The notes beneath the pieces were generated by a model. The model did not search any database. It was not told where the DNA came from and saw nothing but the letters and a program-made list of their open reading frames with translations. The translations under genes and the position numbers were made by a program. DNA of 64,000 nt, taken from NCBI GenBank assembly GCA_010672585.1, contig JAAHGF010000021.1, positions 68,992-132,991 of the forward strand. The letters run 5' to 3'. Position 1 is the stretch's first letter, and the number at the start of each line of letters is the position of its first letter. Below are positions 55,738 to 64,000 of this stretch, one piece after another. The DNA comes from Okeania sp. SIO1I7. GTDB lineage: Bacteria; Cyanobacteriota; Cyanobacteriia; Cyanobacteriales; Microcoleaceae.

Positions 55738-56868
55738 CTAAGAACTATTTCGTAACGATTGAGCAGATAAGTATAATTTAGTCCATTCGCTAATAACTTG
55801 GTTACTTCTCAAGTTTAATTGTTTAGCAATTTCCTCTACACTCGCACCTGATTTTAAGCCGTCAATTAAATGACGTTGTTGGGGATTGAGATTTTTCCAA
55901 TATTCTTGCCATTGATTAGAAGTCAAACCTAAACCATGTTCATTCAGAGAAATTTCTAACCAACTAGCTACTAATTCTGGTTGTTGTTTAACTGCAAAAA
56001 CACGAATTGCATGATAACTGACTTTTTCTCGTAACCTATATACTTGCTTGATAGGCATATCTAAAGCTTGAGCAATTTCATCTTGAGAATTGCCTCGAAG
56101 ATAAAGCTTCAACCATTCTGCTGCCTTTGAATCAACTTTTTCCGCCAAATATTTTTCAAATTCTTCCTGGACTTTAGAGCGGAGCATATGTTGTTGCTCC
56201 ATTTCTTCAGTATCTTGGTATCCTGAAGTTACTACAGCATCCAACAAACTCACTTGGTCTTCCGTATCACCAGGACTAATATCTTCCGAGATTAATTTAA
56301 CCCATTCTTTTACAGGCACTTGAGTTAGGCCACCTCTTTGAGTTCGACGTAGATAATTAACAAATCTATATACCAGTAATGGCTGATTGCGAATCGGTCT
56401 AATACAATATTCTTCTACACTGGCTAATAATAGAGAGTTGCGGAGATTGGGATTTTTTGTACATTCACTGATTTTGGCCATTTGCTGCTGGAGGTAGCGA
56501 TCGCTATTGAGCATCTCTTGGATCACTTCCTGGAGGACATCAATTACACTTCGTTGGCGATCGCGACTGGTATTTACCCATGCTCGTATTTTCTGTCGCA
56601 GCATGACTAGGCCACTCAACCGTTGCAGTAAGTTTCGATAAGCTCGCTCTGGCGGAATGTCGAAATATCTTTGTTTTAAAATTCTATAAAGAAACTCTCT
56701 GCCTTTAGATGCCATTTCCCTTTGAGTAGGAGTCAGCTCTTCTAAGCGACTAGGATTATTCCCCAATAGCCAACAAATAATACTATTGTGGACATCTGAG
56801 TTATGGTTTGGGTAGTCTTCCTGAAGTTTGGTTTTCCACTCTTGTTCCAGTGCTTGGGCCAAAGTCAT
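55738..56868 (-). CDS. HetZ-related protein 2
   Basis: This 376-residue protein resembles the HetZ-related group: YRNLLQRLSGLVMLRQKIRA, NLRNSLLLASVEEYCIRPIR, AEWLKLYLRGNSQDEIAQAL with a sigma-like HTH, LREKVSYHAIRVFAVKQQPE and a second HTH-like LKSGASVEEIAKQLNLRSNQ at the end. Overall organisation parallels hetZ at 38024, which also ends LVHQWLE.../LVASWLE... plus HTH. It is probably a DNA-associated regulator in filament biology; its function is not established. The ATG is directly next to an R4 repeat, so upstream regulatory DNA may have been replaced. Confidence 0.82.
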   Translation of the reverse strand: MTLAQALEQEWKTKLQEDYPNHNSDVHNSIICWLLGNNPSRLEELTPTQREMASKGREFLYRILKQRYFDIPPERAYRNLLQRLSGLVMLRQKIRAWVNTSRDRQRSVIDVLQEVIQEMLNSDRYLQQQMAKISECTKNPNLRNSLLLASVEEYCIRPIRNQPLLVYRFVNYLRRTQRGGLTQVPVKEWVKLISEDISPGDTEDQVSLLDAVVTSGYQDTEEMEQQHMLRSKVQEEFEKYLAEKVDSKAAEWLKLYLRGNSQDEIAQALDMPIKQVYRLREKVSYHAIRVFAVKQQPELVASWLEISLNEHGLGLTSNQWQEYWKNLNPQQRHLIDGLKSGASVEEIAKQLNLRSNQVISEWTKLYLSAQSLRNSS

Positions 56869-56986
56869 TTCAGTTATCAGTTATCAGTTATCAGTTATCA
56901 GTACCTTTGCCTAAAGCATCGGGATTAAAATATTGAACTTTATTTTTTTTCATCCCCTTAAAAGGGAGACCTTATTTTTTGGTCAC
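56866..56986. repeat. R4 repeat at the HetZ-related start codon
   Basis: CATTTCAGTTATCAGTTATC iterations, TACCTTTGCCTAAAGC, CCCCTTAAAAGGG, TTATTTTTTGGTCA. The first CAT is the reverse complement of the gene's ATG. Confidence 0.85.
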
Positions 56987-57317
56987 GATATTTTTAATTC
57001 TAGCTCTTCAGTAGAATCAATTTCTGCCAAATTTTATTCAAAAGCTATATTTTCATTGACATCCTCCCCGGCCTAAAGGCACGGGGATTCCTACCGAGCC
57101 TTAGCTCCTCGGTGGGTTGACACTTCATTTACTGCTGCTACCGTAGGCGGTAGTCTTACGCTTGCCTCCACGTCCGTTTTTTGTCTCGGACTGCCCGCCC
57201 GCGACTAATATATTTATTGCTGCATTCTCATCTCTATCATGTTTTGCACCACAGTTGAGACACTCCCATTCTCGCACCTTCAGGTCTAGCTTGCCACCTT
57301 TAAAGCCACAATTTGAG

Positions 57318-59901
57318 ATTAAAGTCAGTGAAGAAGTCACCCCCTCCACTGCTCTCCAGAACGCAGCATGATAGTTTCCCATCACTGCGCTCCTCAGTAA
57401 AACAGCTATTGTCATTAGTACGTCACCACAAGCATATCTTCAATCCATCTGTAATTTGATAGGATGTCTGATAGTTGTTTGGGCATGGCACTATTACAGC
57501 CAGTTTTGCTGCCAGACCTTTCCAAACTTCCGTCTGTTCTGGTCTTTTCATCATGGCAATGCCGATGGAGTAGTTGCCAGTTTTTGTATTCGTCCTTTCC
57601 GCCTTTTGACTTAAGAATGATATGGTCTAACTCTATTACGTCTCCATCCTTAAAGAACAATCCGCATCTGCGCCACTTCCCTTTTTGCTTTTTCAGCAGC
57701 GATGCTGTTCGCTTCGGCATCTGAGGGTGTTTACCCATTCTTGTACTCCAATAAGCTAGGTTCCCATCATAAGGACTGGCATCGCCTTTAACTTTTATAT
57801 ATTGTTGGCTCTTAAATGAGCCATATTCCACTAAAGTTAAAGGGTTATTTTCCCGTGAGGTAGAAAAGACCCAATTTCTATTCCCTATTTTTTGCCAATA
57901 CTTGTTAATCCAGTGTTCGCCTTTGTTGGGGTGTCTTCTCTTTGCCCATCTTCGGAGTTTCCAGTATAATAAGTAATCCATTCGGTAAAATACCTTTGTT
58001 GGACATCCTATGGAAAAATAGTTACACCATCCTCTGATTATGGAATTGAGGTTTTTGATAAGTGCAGCTTGCGGTTTAGCTTTGTGCTTGTCAATAACTT
58101 CTGTGATTTTGGTGTAATGTTCCTTTTGACTTTCTTTGGATGGGGTGATGATTGTGGAAAAACCTAGTATTCGTTTTTGTGAATCTTTTCCAGATGTATA
58201 TTTTCCTGCTTTAAACTGTCGGATGTTGAATCCGAGAAAATCGAATCCTGGTTTGTGTCCTTCGTGTTCTTGCAGTGTATGGATCAATCTGGTTTTGCTG
58301 GGTTTTAATTCTAAACCCATGTCTTTTAACCATTCAGAAATAACTTCTTGACACCTTTGGACAACGGTTAGACTTTCGTGGATGATAACAAAGTCATCGG
58401 CATATCGAATTAGTGTTACGGATTTTCTTCTATTTGGGAGGCTGACCTTACGTCCGCTTTTTTCTCTCATATCAAAATCTTTGGCAAGTTCTTTGATTCG
58501 ATATTCCATCCCGTGGAGGGCTATATTTGCAAGTAAGGGGCTGATGACCCCACCTTGGGGTGTACCCTCAGATGTTGGAAACAACTCTTTCCCATCCATC
58601 ACACCAGCTTTTAACCAAGCTCGGATTTGTCTCCGTAGGGTCGGATAGGTATTTAATTTTTCTATGAGTCGTTGATGGTTGATATTATCGAAACATTTGG
58701 CAATGTCTGCATCAAGCACATATTTGGCCTTTTGATTTATTGCTATAAAAATTGCTTCGATTGCATCTTGACATGAGCGCCCTGGCCTGAAACCGTATGA
58801 AGACGGTTCAAATCGGGCTTCCCATTCTGGTTCTAAGGCCATTTTTACTAGCCCTTGCAATGCGCGGTCGTACATGGTCGGTATTCCCAAAGGTCTTTTT
58901 TCATCCTTACCTGGTTTCGGAATCCATACTCTCCGAGTGGGTTTTGCCTTTGAGCCTATTTTTAGTTGATTTACCAGGATGACACCTTGCTTTGGGGTCA
59001 GCGACTTAATGCCGTCCACACCTGCCGTCTTCCTACCTTGATTGTCTTGGGTTACTCGACGCACCGCTAAACATTTTGCAGACCATGATTTTGTTAGTAA
59101 TTTTTGGAGTCTACGAACTGTTCTGACATCTCCACGACGTGACGCTTTGTAAATCCGATGAATGCAACTTAAAGACACATCTTTGGGCTTTTCGCCAGTT
59201 GATGTCCCTCCATCCATACATCGGCTTTGGTTCCGTGTTCATAACTTGAGATTGCTACTTGTAGCTTTACATTCCGTATTACCGTGAGTCCGTCTGCATA
59301 TCCTCATCATTACAATGAGGTGTTGGCTTCTGACTCAATCTTTCCCATCTATATACCTACACCTGTGGTAGATTTTCCGTCTTAGCTGACTACTTAATCA
59401 ATCGACCTTGACTAAGAGTAATAAATGGGTTACTTCGTTCCAAATAACCATTGGTTTGTTCCTTTAGGATGATACTCTCCGCCTATATTTGGGAAACACA
59501 TATCAGATTGAGACCTGACCTCTCTGACTCCCTTAGTTTTTGCCTTTTTGGGACTCAAGCGTGTATCAACCTATTTCACTGGTTTTCACTCAAGACGGTT
59601 CGGACGTATCTTTGTATTCCTATCCATGAGAACTTGCTAAGGTGGCATTGACTCCAGGTTGAGTTGCCTTTACCCTTTCATCCCTGCTTCAAAGATTGAT
59701 GGCTAGTCGCTACTTTGAGGGAAAGTGTTTTCACTCCTGTGTCTGGAGGATTGGACTTGAGTGTTCTAGGATACTTACTCGCACCAATATGGTTATTTAG
59801 TTGTCATCTGTTGAGGATTAAAGTGCGAACTCTACCTTATCGGTTACTCAACACAAGCCAATCATCCCCCTATTTCTAGGTTTCGACTGAACGAATCGCA
59901 C
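57318..59901 (-). mobile_element. Group II intron (2,584 bp) with maturase
   Basis: The 5' end GTGCGATTCG (59901 downwards) fits the GUGYG rule and the 3' end ...ACTTTAAT (57318) the AY rule. Removing it rejoins tnpB exactly: ...TCTCAAATTTG + CTCAAATTGTGGC gives TSQI-C-SNCGFKGG. Domain V is at about 57356-57396 (GAGGAGCGCAGTGATGGGAA ... TATCATGCTGCGTTC), and domain VI follows. The ORF (57415-59217) sits in domain IV, and the 680 bases before it hold domains I-III. The intron looks complete and could be active. Confidence 0.93.
57415..59217 (-). CDS. ltrA: Group II intron reverse transcriptase/maturase with HNH domain
   Basis: This 600-residue intron-encoded protein promotes splicing and retrohoming. 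An RT0/N-terminal part (HRIYKASRRGDVRTVRRLQK) precedes finger/palm motifs: AGVDGIKSLTPKQ, RRVWIPKPGKDEKRPLGIPT, YGFRPGRSCQDAIEAI, DADIAKCFDNINH, GTPQGGVISPLLANIALHGM and the active site LIRYADDFVII. The maturase X domain (LKPSKTRLIHTLQE ... FDFLGFNIRQ; GWCNYFSIGC) is followed by a D/En HNH domain (IELDHIILKSKGGKDEYKNW, LLHRHCHDEKT). All key motifs look intact. The ATG at 59217 follows the structured domains; the stop lies just before domain V. Confidence 0.95.
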   Translation of the reverse strand: MDGGTSTGEKPKDVSLSCIHRIYKASRRGDVRTVRRLQKLLTKSWSAKCLAVRRVTQDNQGRKTAGVDGIKSLTPKQGVILVNQLKIGSKAKPTRRVWIPKPGKDEKRPLGIPTMYDRALQGLVKMALEPEWEARFEPSSYGFRPGRSCQDAIEAIFIAINQKAKYVLDADIAKCFDNINHQRLIEKLNTYPTLRRQIRAWLKAGVMDGKELFPTSEGTPQGGVISPLLANIALHGMEYRIKELAKDFDMREKSGRKVSLPNRRKSVTLIRYADDFVIIHESLTVVQRCQEVISEWLKDMGLELKPSKTRLIHTLQEHEGHKPGFDFLGFNIRQFKAGKYTSGKDSQKRILGFSTIITPSKESQKEHYTKITEVIDKHKAKPQAALIKNLNSIIRGWCNYFSIGCPTKVFYRMDYLLYWKLRRWAKRRHPNKGEHWINKYWQKIGNRNWVFSTSRENNPLTLVEYGSFKSQQYIKVKGDASPYDGNLAYWSTRMGKHPQMPKRTASLLKKQKGKWRRCGLFFKDGDVIELDHIILKSKGGKDEYKNWQLLHRHCHDEKTRTDGSLERSGSKTGCNSAMPKQLSDILSNYRWIEDMLVVTY

Positions 59902-60009
59902 CAAATTTGAGAAGTAGGCTCCCAACGACTAATTACTCTAAAATCACGACCATATTTTTCTGCTTTTCCTTCTAGGAATGTCCGGAATTGTCTCCAACCT
60001 AAATCTGAT

Positions 60010-60053
60010 ACCCACCCCTCTTGCTCCCCTCCCAGGAGGGGATGGGGGTGGGT
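60010..60053. repeat. 44-bp palindromic hairpin inserted in tnpB (orientation 1)
   Basis: ACCCACCCC-TCTTGCT-CCCCTCC-CA-GGAGGGG-ATGG-GGGTGGGT: two nested stems. It replaces about six residues between MVKNR and DLGWRQF of TnpB. Confidence 0.92.
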
Positions 60054-60671
60054 TACGGTTTTTAACCATTCCAGAAACGTTTAAATCTTCTAAAACAATT
60101 GTTTGGTTTTCACGAATTATTTCAGTGGATAATTTATGTAGAAAGTCTGTTCTTGTATCTTTCAGTTTTGCATGGAATTTAGCTACTCTAATCCGTGTTT
60201 TTTCATACCTTTTTGACCCTTTAGTTTTATGAGATAATGACTTACTTAACTTTCTTAATTTCTTAATTCGTTTCTTCAGAGGCTTAGGAGCATCAACCTT
60301 TCTACCATCGCTAAATGTAGCAAAAGTTTTAATACCTAAATCTATACCTACTGAATTATCAGTTTTAGGTAAGATTTCTGGTTGTATTTCTACTACAAAA
60401 CTCAAGAAATATCTATGAGCTGAATCTTTGATTACTGTTACTGATGATGGAGGAGCAGGTAACTCTCTTGACCATACAATTTTCAGCTTTCCAATCTTGG
60501 CTAAATAGATTTTATGTTGACCAGCTTTAAACCCTCCCTTTGTAAACCTAGCAGTCTGTTTTGATTTCCTGCTTTTGAATTTAGGAGGTTTAACAGGCTT
60601 ACCTTTTCTCTTTCCTTGAGTTGATTTAAAAAAGTTAGAGCAACGCCTGGTTTAAATCATTCAATGATTGC

Positions 60672-60714
60672 ACCCACCCCCATCCCCTCCTGGGAGGGGA
60701 GCAGAGGGGTGGGT
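60672..60714. repeat. 43-bp palindromic hairpin inserted in tnpB (orientation 2)
   Basis: The reverse complement of the 60010 element with one base missing. It lies between WLSEVS and SLNDLNQA of TnpB and introduces a frameshift and stop. Confidence 0.92.
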
Positions 60715-60990
60715 AGAAACCTCTGACAACCATTGTCTTTCTTCAGTCTTTTTAGCTTGAGTAATAAAAAGCTTTTGTAGCTCTGAATTAGTAGATTTCT
60801 TTTCTCCTGATTTATACCCCTGTTGGCAGAAAGCTAGACTATCATTCCAGACCACACGGACACAGCCAAATAGCTTGGCGCTCTCGGTATTTTTGTCCCG
60901 GCGTTGGATATATACGGTACTTAAATCTAGCTTTCATAACTTGACTTTCAAAATAATAATATAATAACATATTTATAGACAAAAATCAAC

Positions 60991-62086
60991 TAAAAAATCG
61001 CCCTAGAAGGGCGAGGCTTGAAACCCATTTTTCTGGTCATTCAATCAATATTTCTGACTACTGATTGAATATGCAGTTTGAAGTTCTCTGCCGTTAAATG
61101 GGAGATTTTAACGAAGTCAGAAGTCAGAAGTCAGATAGGGGAGCCGTCGGATTGGCGAGGTACAGAAGTTATTTTTGTAACGGGGATTTGAGAAAAGCTC
61201 CAAAAATATTTCGCCTTAAAAGGCGGGGTTTTAGACCCATGTTATTTTGATAATTGGGAGACCCCTTGCCGAATCAAGTATATTCAAAAAAGTGTTTGGA
61301 CAAGAGTGGAGCGATCGCTCATCAGCTATAATTGTCCTTTTTTCTTCGACATACCACAAAGTTGTCAATCTATCAAACTGCGGAAAAGTTAGGAGAGAAA
61401 AATTTGTCATTTCTGGTTGAGGAAAACAAGACTATTTGTCTCTGAAAGAACGAAATAATCAGTATTTGCAGCGTTAAAATTCTCTTCAGCAATACTTACC
61501 CTTGGATTTTTCTACCATTTATAGTATCACACCACGGAGGAAAACGGCTAAACATCTTGAAACTTCGTTAGCTGTATCAGAAAAATTTTCTCCTTTTTTG
61601 TCATAAAATCCTGACAAAGTTAAAAATATTCAAAGGAAAATACTAAAAATTATAAGTAAAAGTTAAGTATTCAACTGATTTTGAAATATAGAAGCTTTTG
61701 AAGCGATCGCTTTATTAAGACGTAAGCATTCAGCGGTCAGCAGTCAGCTATCAGCTATAAGTTATTAAGTCATTATCTTGGAAGAAGGAATTATAGCGCT
61801 GTGCGCAGGCAACAGGCAACAGGCAACAGGCAACAGCGGTGCGACCCCGCGACGACGCCAGCTCGCTTGCGGAACGCTGACCAAGAGAGGGAATGCGCAC
61901 TCCTGTGAGGCAACAGGGGGAATAAATTGCTTATAATATAAGACTTTTAGCTATTTGGCCTCTCCTGCAATTTGTAAATATACCAGCGCTCATTGCTATA
62001 GCTGAATACTAATAGCTGTTTGCGCAGCATTCCGCAGAAAATGCTTACCAAAGGACATGGTTCATTAATGGATAATGGATAATTAC
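60991..62086. other. Repeat-rich spacer, no gene seen
   Basis: It holds AGAAGTCAGAAGTCAG, two CCTTAAAAGGCGGGG-type hairpins with GGTTTTAGACCC, HIP1 sites at about 61310 and 61704, CAGGCAA iterations (61806-61836), a GC-rich patch (GCGACCCCGCGACGACGCC) and one small dispersed repeat. No open frame convinces. Confidence 0.6.
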
Positions 62087-62583
62087 CTTTCCCTTTTAGG
62101 GAGAGGATTGAGCAATATGGATAATTATTGCTCTACTGATTAACTGTCAAAGCCTTTATCTGTAAATATTTGAGGATTTTTAGAGTGAAAAAAGGTGCAA
62201 GGTTTTTGGTCTAAAAAGCTAAAAAAGTTAGAATTCTGAGTAGATAAGGATAGAAAAATCAAGGGATATTTCTTTCTCCTAACTCCTCTAAATTCTGAAT
62301 TCTTTTTGCGAAGCATTCCGCAGGAAATTATAGTAAATACCTTTCCCTAAAAAGGAGAGGATTGAGCAATATGGATAATTATTGCTCTACTGACTAACTT
62401 TCAAAGGCTTTATCTGTAAATATTTGAGGATTTTTAGAGTGAAAAAAGGTGCAAGGTTTTCGGTCTAAAAAGCTAAAAAAGCTAGAATTCTGAGTAGATA
62501 AGGATAGAAAAATCAAGGGATATTTCTTCCTCCTAATTCCTCTAAATTCTGAATTCTTTTTGCGAAGCATTCCGCAGAAAATT
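62087..62583. repeat. 254-bp tandem duplication of R3/R1-derived sequence
   Basis: GAGCAATATGGATAATTATT starts at 62110 and again at 62364. The two copies are nearly identical through GTAGATAAGGATAGAAAAAT and TGCGAAGCATTCCGCAG. The block resembles a diverged 275-bp MITE; its matching right end GCAAACCCTAAATA lies at 62691. A short AAATTCTGAATTCT array follows to 62650. Confidence 0.85.
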
Positions 62584-62768
62584 CTAAATTCTTAATTATA
62601 TCTAACTCTTCTAAATTCTGATAAATTCTTAATTCTAAATTCTGAATTCTATTCTCCTGACTCCTACCCTCACTCATAAGACTTCCATAAGCAAACCCTA
62701 AATAGTTATGGAAAATCAATATTTGCATTTGTAGGTATTATGTGAGCGTAAAAATATTTTATGGAATT

Positions 62769-63773
62769 ATGACTTCTCCTAAAATAAATAAGCAGAATCA
62801 GGTACAACAAAGTGTTCAAGAAAAAATACAGATAGCTAAGTATAACAAACTTAAGGAGTTAGATTTAAGTGGAAATACATTAACAACATTACCAGAATCA
62901 ATCACTAAACTCACCAATTTAACTACACTTGATTTAAGTGATAATAAATTAATAGAATTACCGGAATCAATCTCTCAGCTCACCAACTTAACTACACTTG
63001 ATTTAAGTGATAATAAATTAATAGAATTACCGGAATCAATCTCTAAGCTCACCAACTTAACTACGCTTTATTTAAGATATAATAAATTAACAATATTACC
63101 GGAATCAATCTCTAAACTCACCAACTTAACTACGCTTTATTTAAGATATAATAAATTAACAATATTACCGGAATCAATCTCTAAACTCACCAACTTAACT
63201 ACGCTTTATTTAAGATATAATAAATTAACAATATTACCGGAATCAATCTCTAAACTCACCAACTTAACTACGCTTTATTTAAGATATAATCCCCTAGAAA
63301 ATCCACCAATAGAAATTGCTGTACAAGGAATAGAAGCAATTATAAAATATTTACAACAAATAGAAGAAGAAGGAACAGATTATCTCTATGAAGCCAAATT
63401 ACTAATTATTGGAGAAGGCGGGGCTGGTAAAACGACTCTAGCTAAGAAAATTCAAAACTCAAAATATAAACTAAAAGAAGAAGATTCAACTAAAGGAATT
63501 GAAGTTTATCAGTGTAAATTTAAGATAACAAATCAACATAATTTTCAGATGAATATTTGGGATTTTGGCGGACAATAAATTTATCATGCTACTCACCAAT
63601 TTTTTCTGACCAAACGCTCCCTATATATTCTTGTAGCTGATACTCGTAAAGAAGATACAGACTTCTATTATTGGCTGAGTATAGCAGAATTGTTGAGTGA
63701 TAATAGCCCTTTATTAATTATCAAAAATGAGAAACAAGTGAGTGACATTTGTAAATTAGAGTATTTCCGTTAG
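62769..63773 (+). pseudogene. ROCO-type LRR-GTPase gene, truncated with nonsense codon
   Basis: N-terminal leucine-rich repeats (about 27-190; LPESISKLTNLTTLYLRYNK units of 23 residues) are followed by EAKLLIIGEGGAGKTTLAKK, a Roc GTPase P-loop, and NIWDFGGQ (G3 motif). TAA at 63576-63578 follows GGQ where relatives have Glu (GGQE), then the frame continues IYHATHQFFLTKRSLYILVA ... SPLLIIKNEK (G4-like NEK region) and stops at 63773. The COR and effector domains are missing. GTG at 62742 is an alternative start. ROCO proteins are bacterial signalling GTPases; this copy is dead or makes an LRR-plus-partial-Roc protein. Confidence 0.85.
62875..63290. repeat. 69-bp LRR-coding repeats
   Basis: Six consecutive 69-base units; the last three or four are almost or fully identical at the DNA level (CTTTATTTAAGATATAATAA...), pointing to very recent expansion by slippage or unequal crossing-over. 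Confidence 0.9.
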
Positions 63774-63822
63774 CAATTAATACCCAAAAATTACTGTCTA
63801 GTGAGTAGAAAACTTATGATAG

Positions 63823-64000
63823 AGCTTGCTGATTAAATCTAAAAGCATTGACATATAAAGACAAATGCTTTTTTGGAGTCGAATTGCAGTGTGCCTGTTT
63901 CAGTCTAAAACACTCAAAAAGTTAGTATTTTAGGCATAGAGTTAGACAGAAAAATCCCAAATTGACAATTGTTACCCAAATAATTAAGGTTTAAAGCCTC
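63823..64000. repeat. Partial R3 MITE followed by R1 start
   Basis: AGCTTGCTGATTAAATCTAA ... TATTTTAGGCATAGAGTTAG ... AGAAAAATCCC, then AATAATTAAGGTTTAAAGCC, the start of an R1, cut by the window edge. Confidence 0.8.

Larger units (their letters stand above)
57125..60937 (-). pseudogene. tnpB: tnpB split by a group II intron and disrupted by two hairpin insertions
   Basis: The start is MKARFKYRIYPTPGQK (ATG 60937). A +1 shift leads to KLFGCVRVVWNDSLAFCQQG. A palindrome follows ...WLSEVS, then SLNDLNQAL, another shift, and SNFFKSTQGKRKGKPVKPPK. RuvC-I is VGIDLGIKTFATFSDGRK, the second region IVLEDLNVSGMVKNR (catalytic Glu), then the second palindrome, DLGWRQFRTFLEGKAEKYG, RVISRWEPTSQI, the intron, and after it C-SNCGFKGGKLDLKVREW, ECLNCGAKHDRDENAAINIL with the last RuvC Asp. 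All catalytic regions are recognisable, but at least four frame disruptions make it a pseudogene. The zinc ribbon is split at its first cysteine. Confidence 0.9.
57056..60990 (-). mobile_element. IS200/IS605-like element (tnpB only) carrying a group II intron
   Basis: The element reads on the minus strand. Its right end (57056-57121) has the nested hairpins ACCGAGG/CCTCGGT and CCCCG-GCC-TAAA-GGC-ACGGGG and ends GGGGAGGATGTCAATG, the 3' part of a TnpB omega-RNA. The left boundary lies near 60990, before a CGCCCT-AGA-AGGGCG hairpin. No tnpA is present, so it would need a helper transposase. The tnpB is interrupted by a group II intron (57318-59901) and two palindromes. Confidence 0.8.

Noticed and set aside
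62875-63290. 69-bp repeats as a non-coding repeat array
   Set aside because: They are in frame and encode regular 23-residue leucine-rich repeats continuous with the Roc domain.

Overview
The window looks like chromosomal DNA from a low-GC filamentous cyanobacterium. The evidence is a CyanoP (PsbP-like) lipoprotein, a PAM68-type photosystem II assembly protein, an acyl-lipid desaturase (DesA), a solanesyl diphosphate synthase, a HetZ/PatU pair plus a second HetZ-related protein, and about twenty HIP1 octamers (GCGATCGC). Low coding density, many dispersed repeats, IS200/IS605 remnants and a group II intron would fit a Trichodesmium- or Okeania-like genome. That placement is inference; no rRNA or other species marker is present.

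Layout. 0-5 kb: an 83-bp tandem array, a GHL10-type secreted hydrolase whose 5' end has been copied several times upstream, and a decayed three-gene DUF262/DUF3696-ATPase cluster. 5-13 kb: small membrane protein, YihY/BrkB protein, coiled-coil protein, threonine synthase preceded by a solitary structured RNA (possibly HEARO/IscB omega-RNA-like), a small conserved protein and desA. 13.3-22.6 kb: an unusual island of ParA/ParB-like, nuclease-like, ATPase and winged-helix genes. It holds a nuclease-ParA fusion with a ParB-like partner, a Cas4-like protein that lost its catalytic residues, an AAA ATPase, a winged-helix protein and a second ParB-like coiled-coil protein. 23-30 kb: surface polysaccharide/sulfation genes (GT2, a duplicated sulfotransferase with one copy frameshifted, GT4). 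30-40 kb: PLD/pentapeptide chimera, potassium channel, transglutaminase-like TgpA protein without its catalytic triad, patU-hetZ. 40-54 kb: ordinary housekeeping and photosynthesis genes (sds, murI, peroxiredoxin, maf, psbP, ruvA, rpsO, PAM68, DAHP synthase), separated by repeat-filled spacers. 54-64 kb: PilB-like protein without a Walker motif, HetZ-related protein 2, an IS605-like element whose tnpB is split by a complete group II intron and carries two palindromic hairpin insertions, and a decaying ROCO (LRR-GTPase) gene.

The strongest theme is repeat-driven remodelling. At least five dispersed repeat families recur: R1 (poly-AATTATTAATT ends with a GC-rich core, about 14 full or partial copies), a 275-bp MITE with 14-bp perfect inverted ends, a 142/148-bp MITE with one clear 8-bp target duplication, a TTATCAG-headed repeat (R4), and a 43/44-bp G/C palindrome. 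Some have visibly inserted into genes: two R1 copies cut an MFS transporter gene, and two palindromes in opposite orientation sit in one tnpB. The best candidates for an undescribed functional system are the ParA/ParB-like/nuclease genes at 13.3-22.6 kb. Their function is unknown, and calling them a system rests on adjacency, one-base gene overlap and matching domain layouts.
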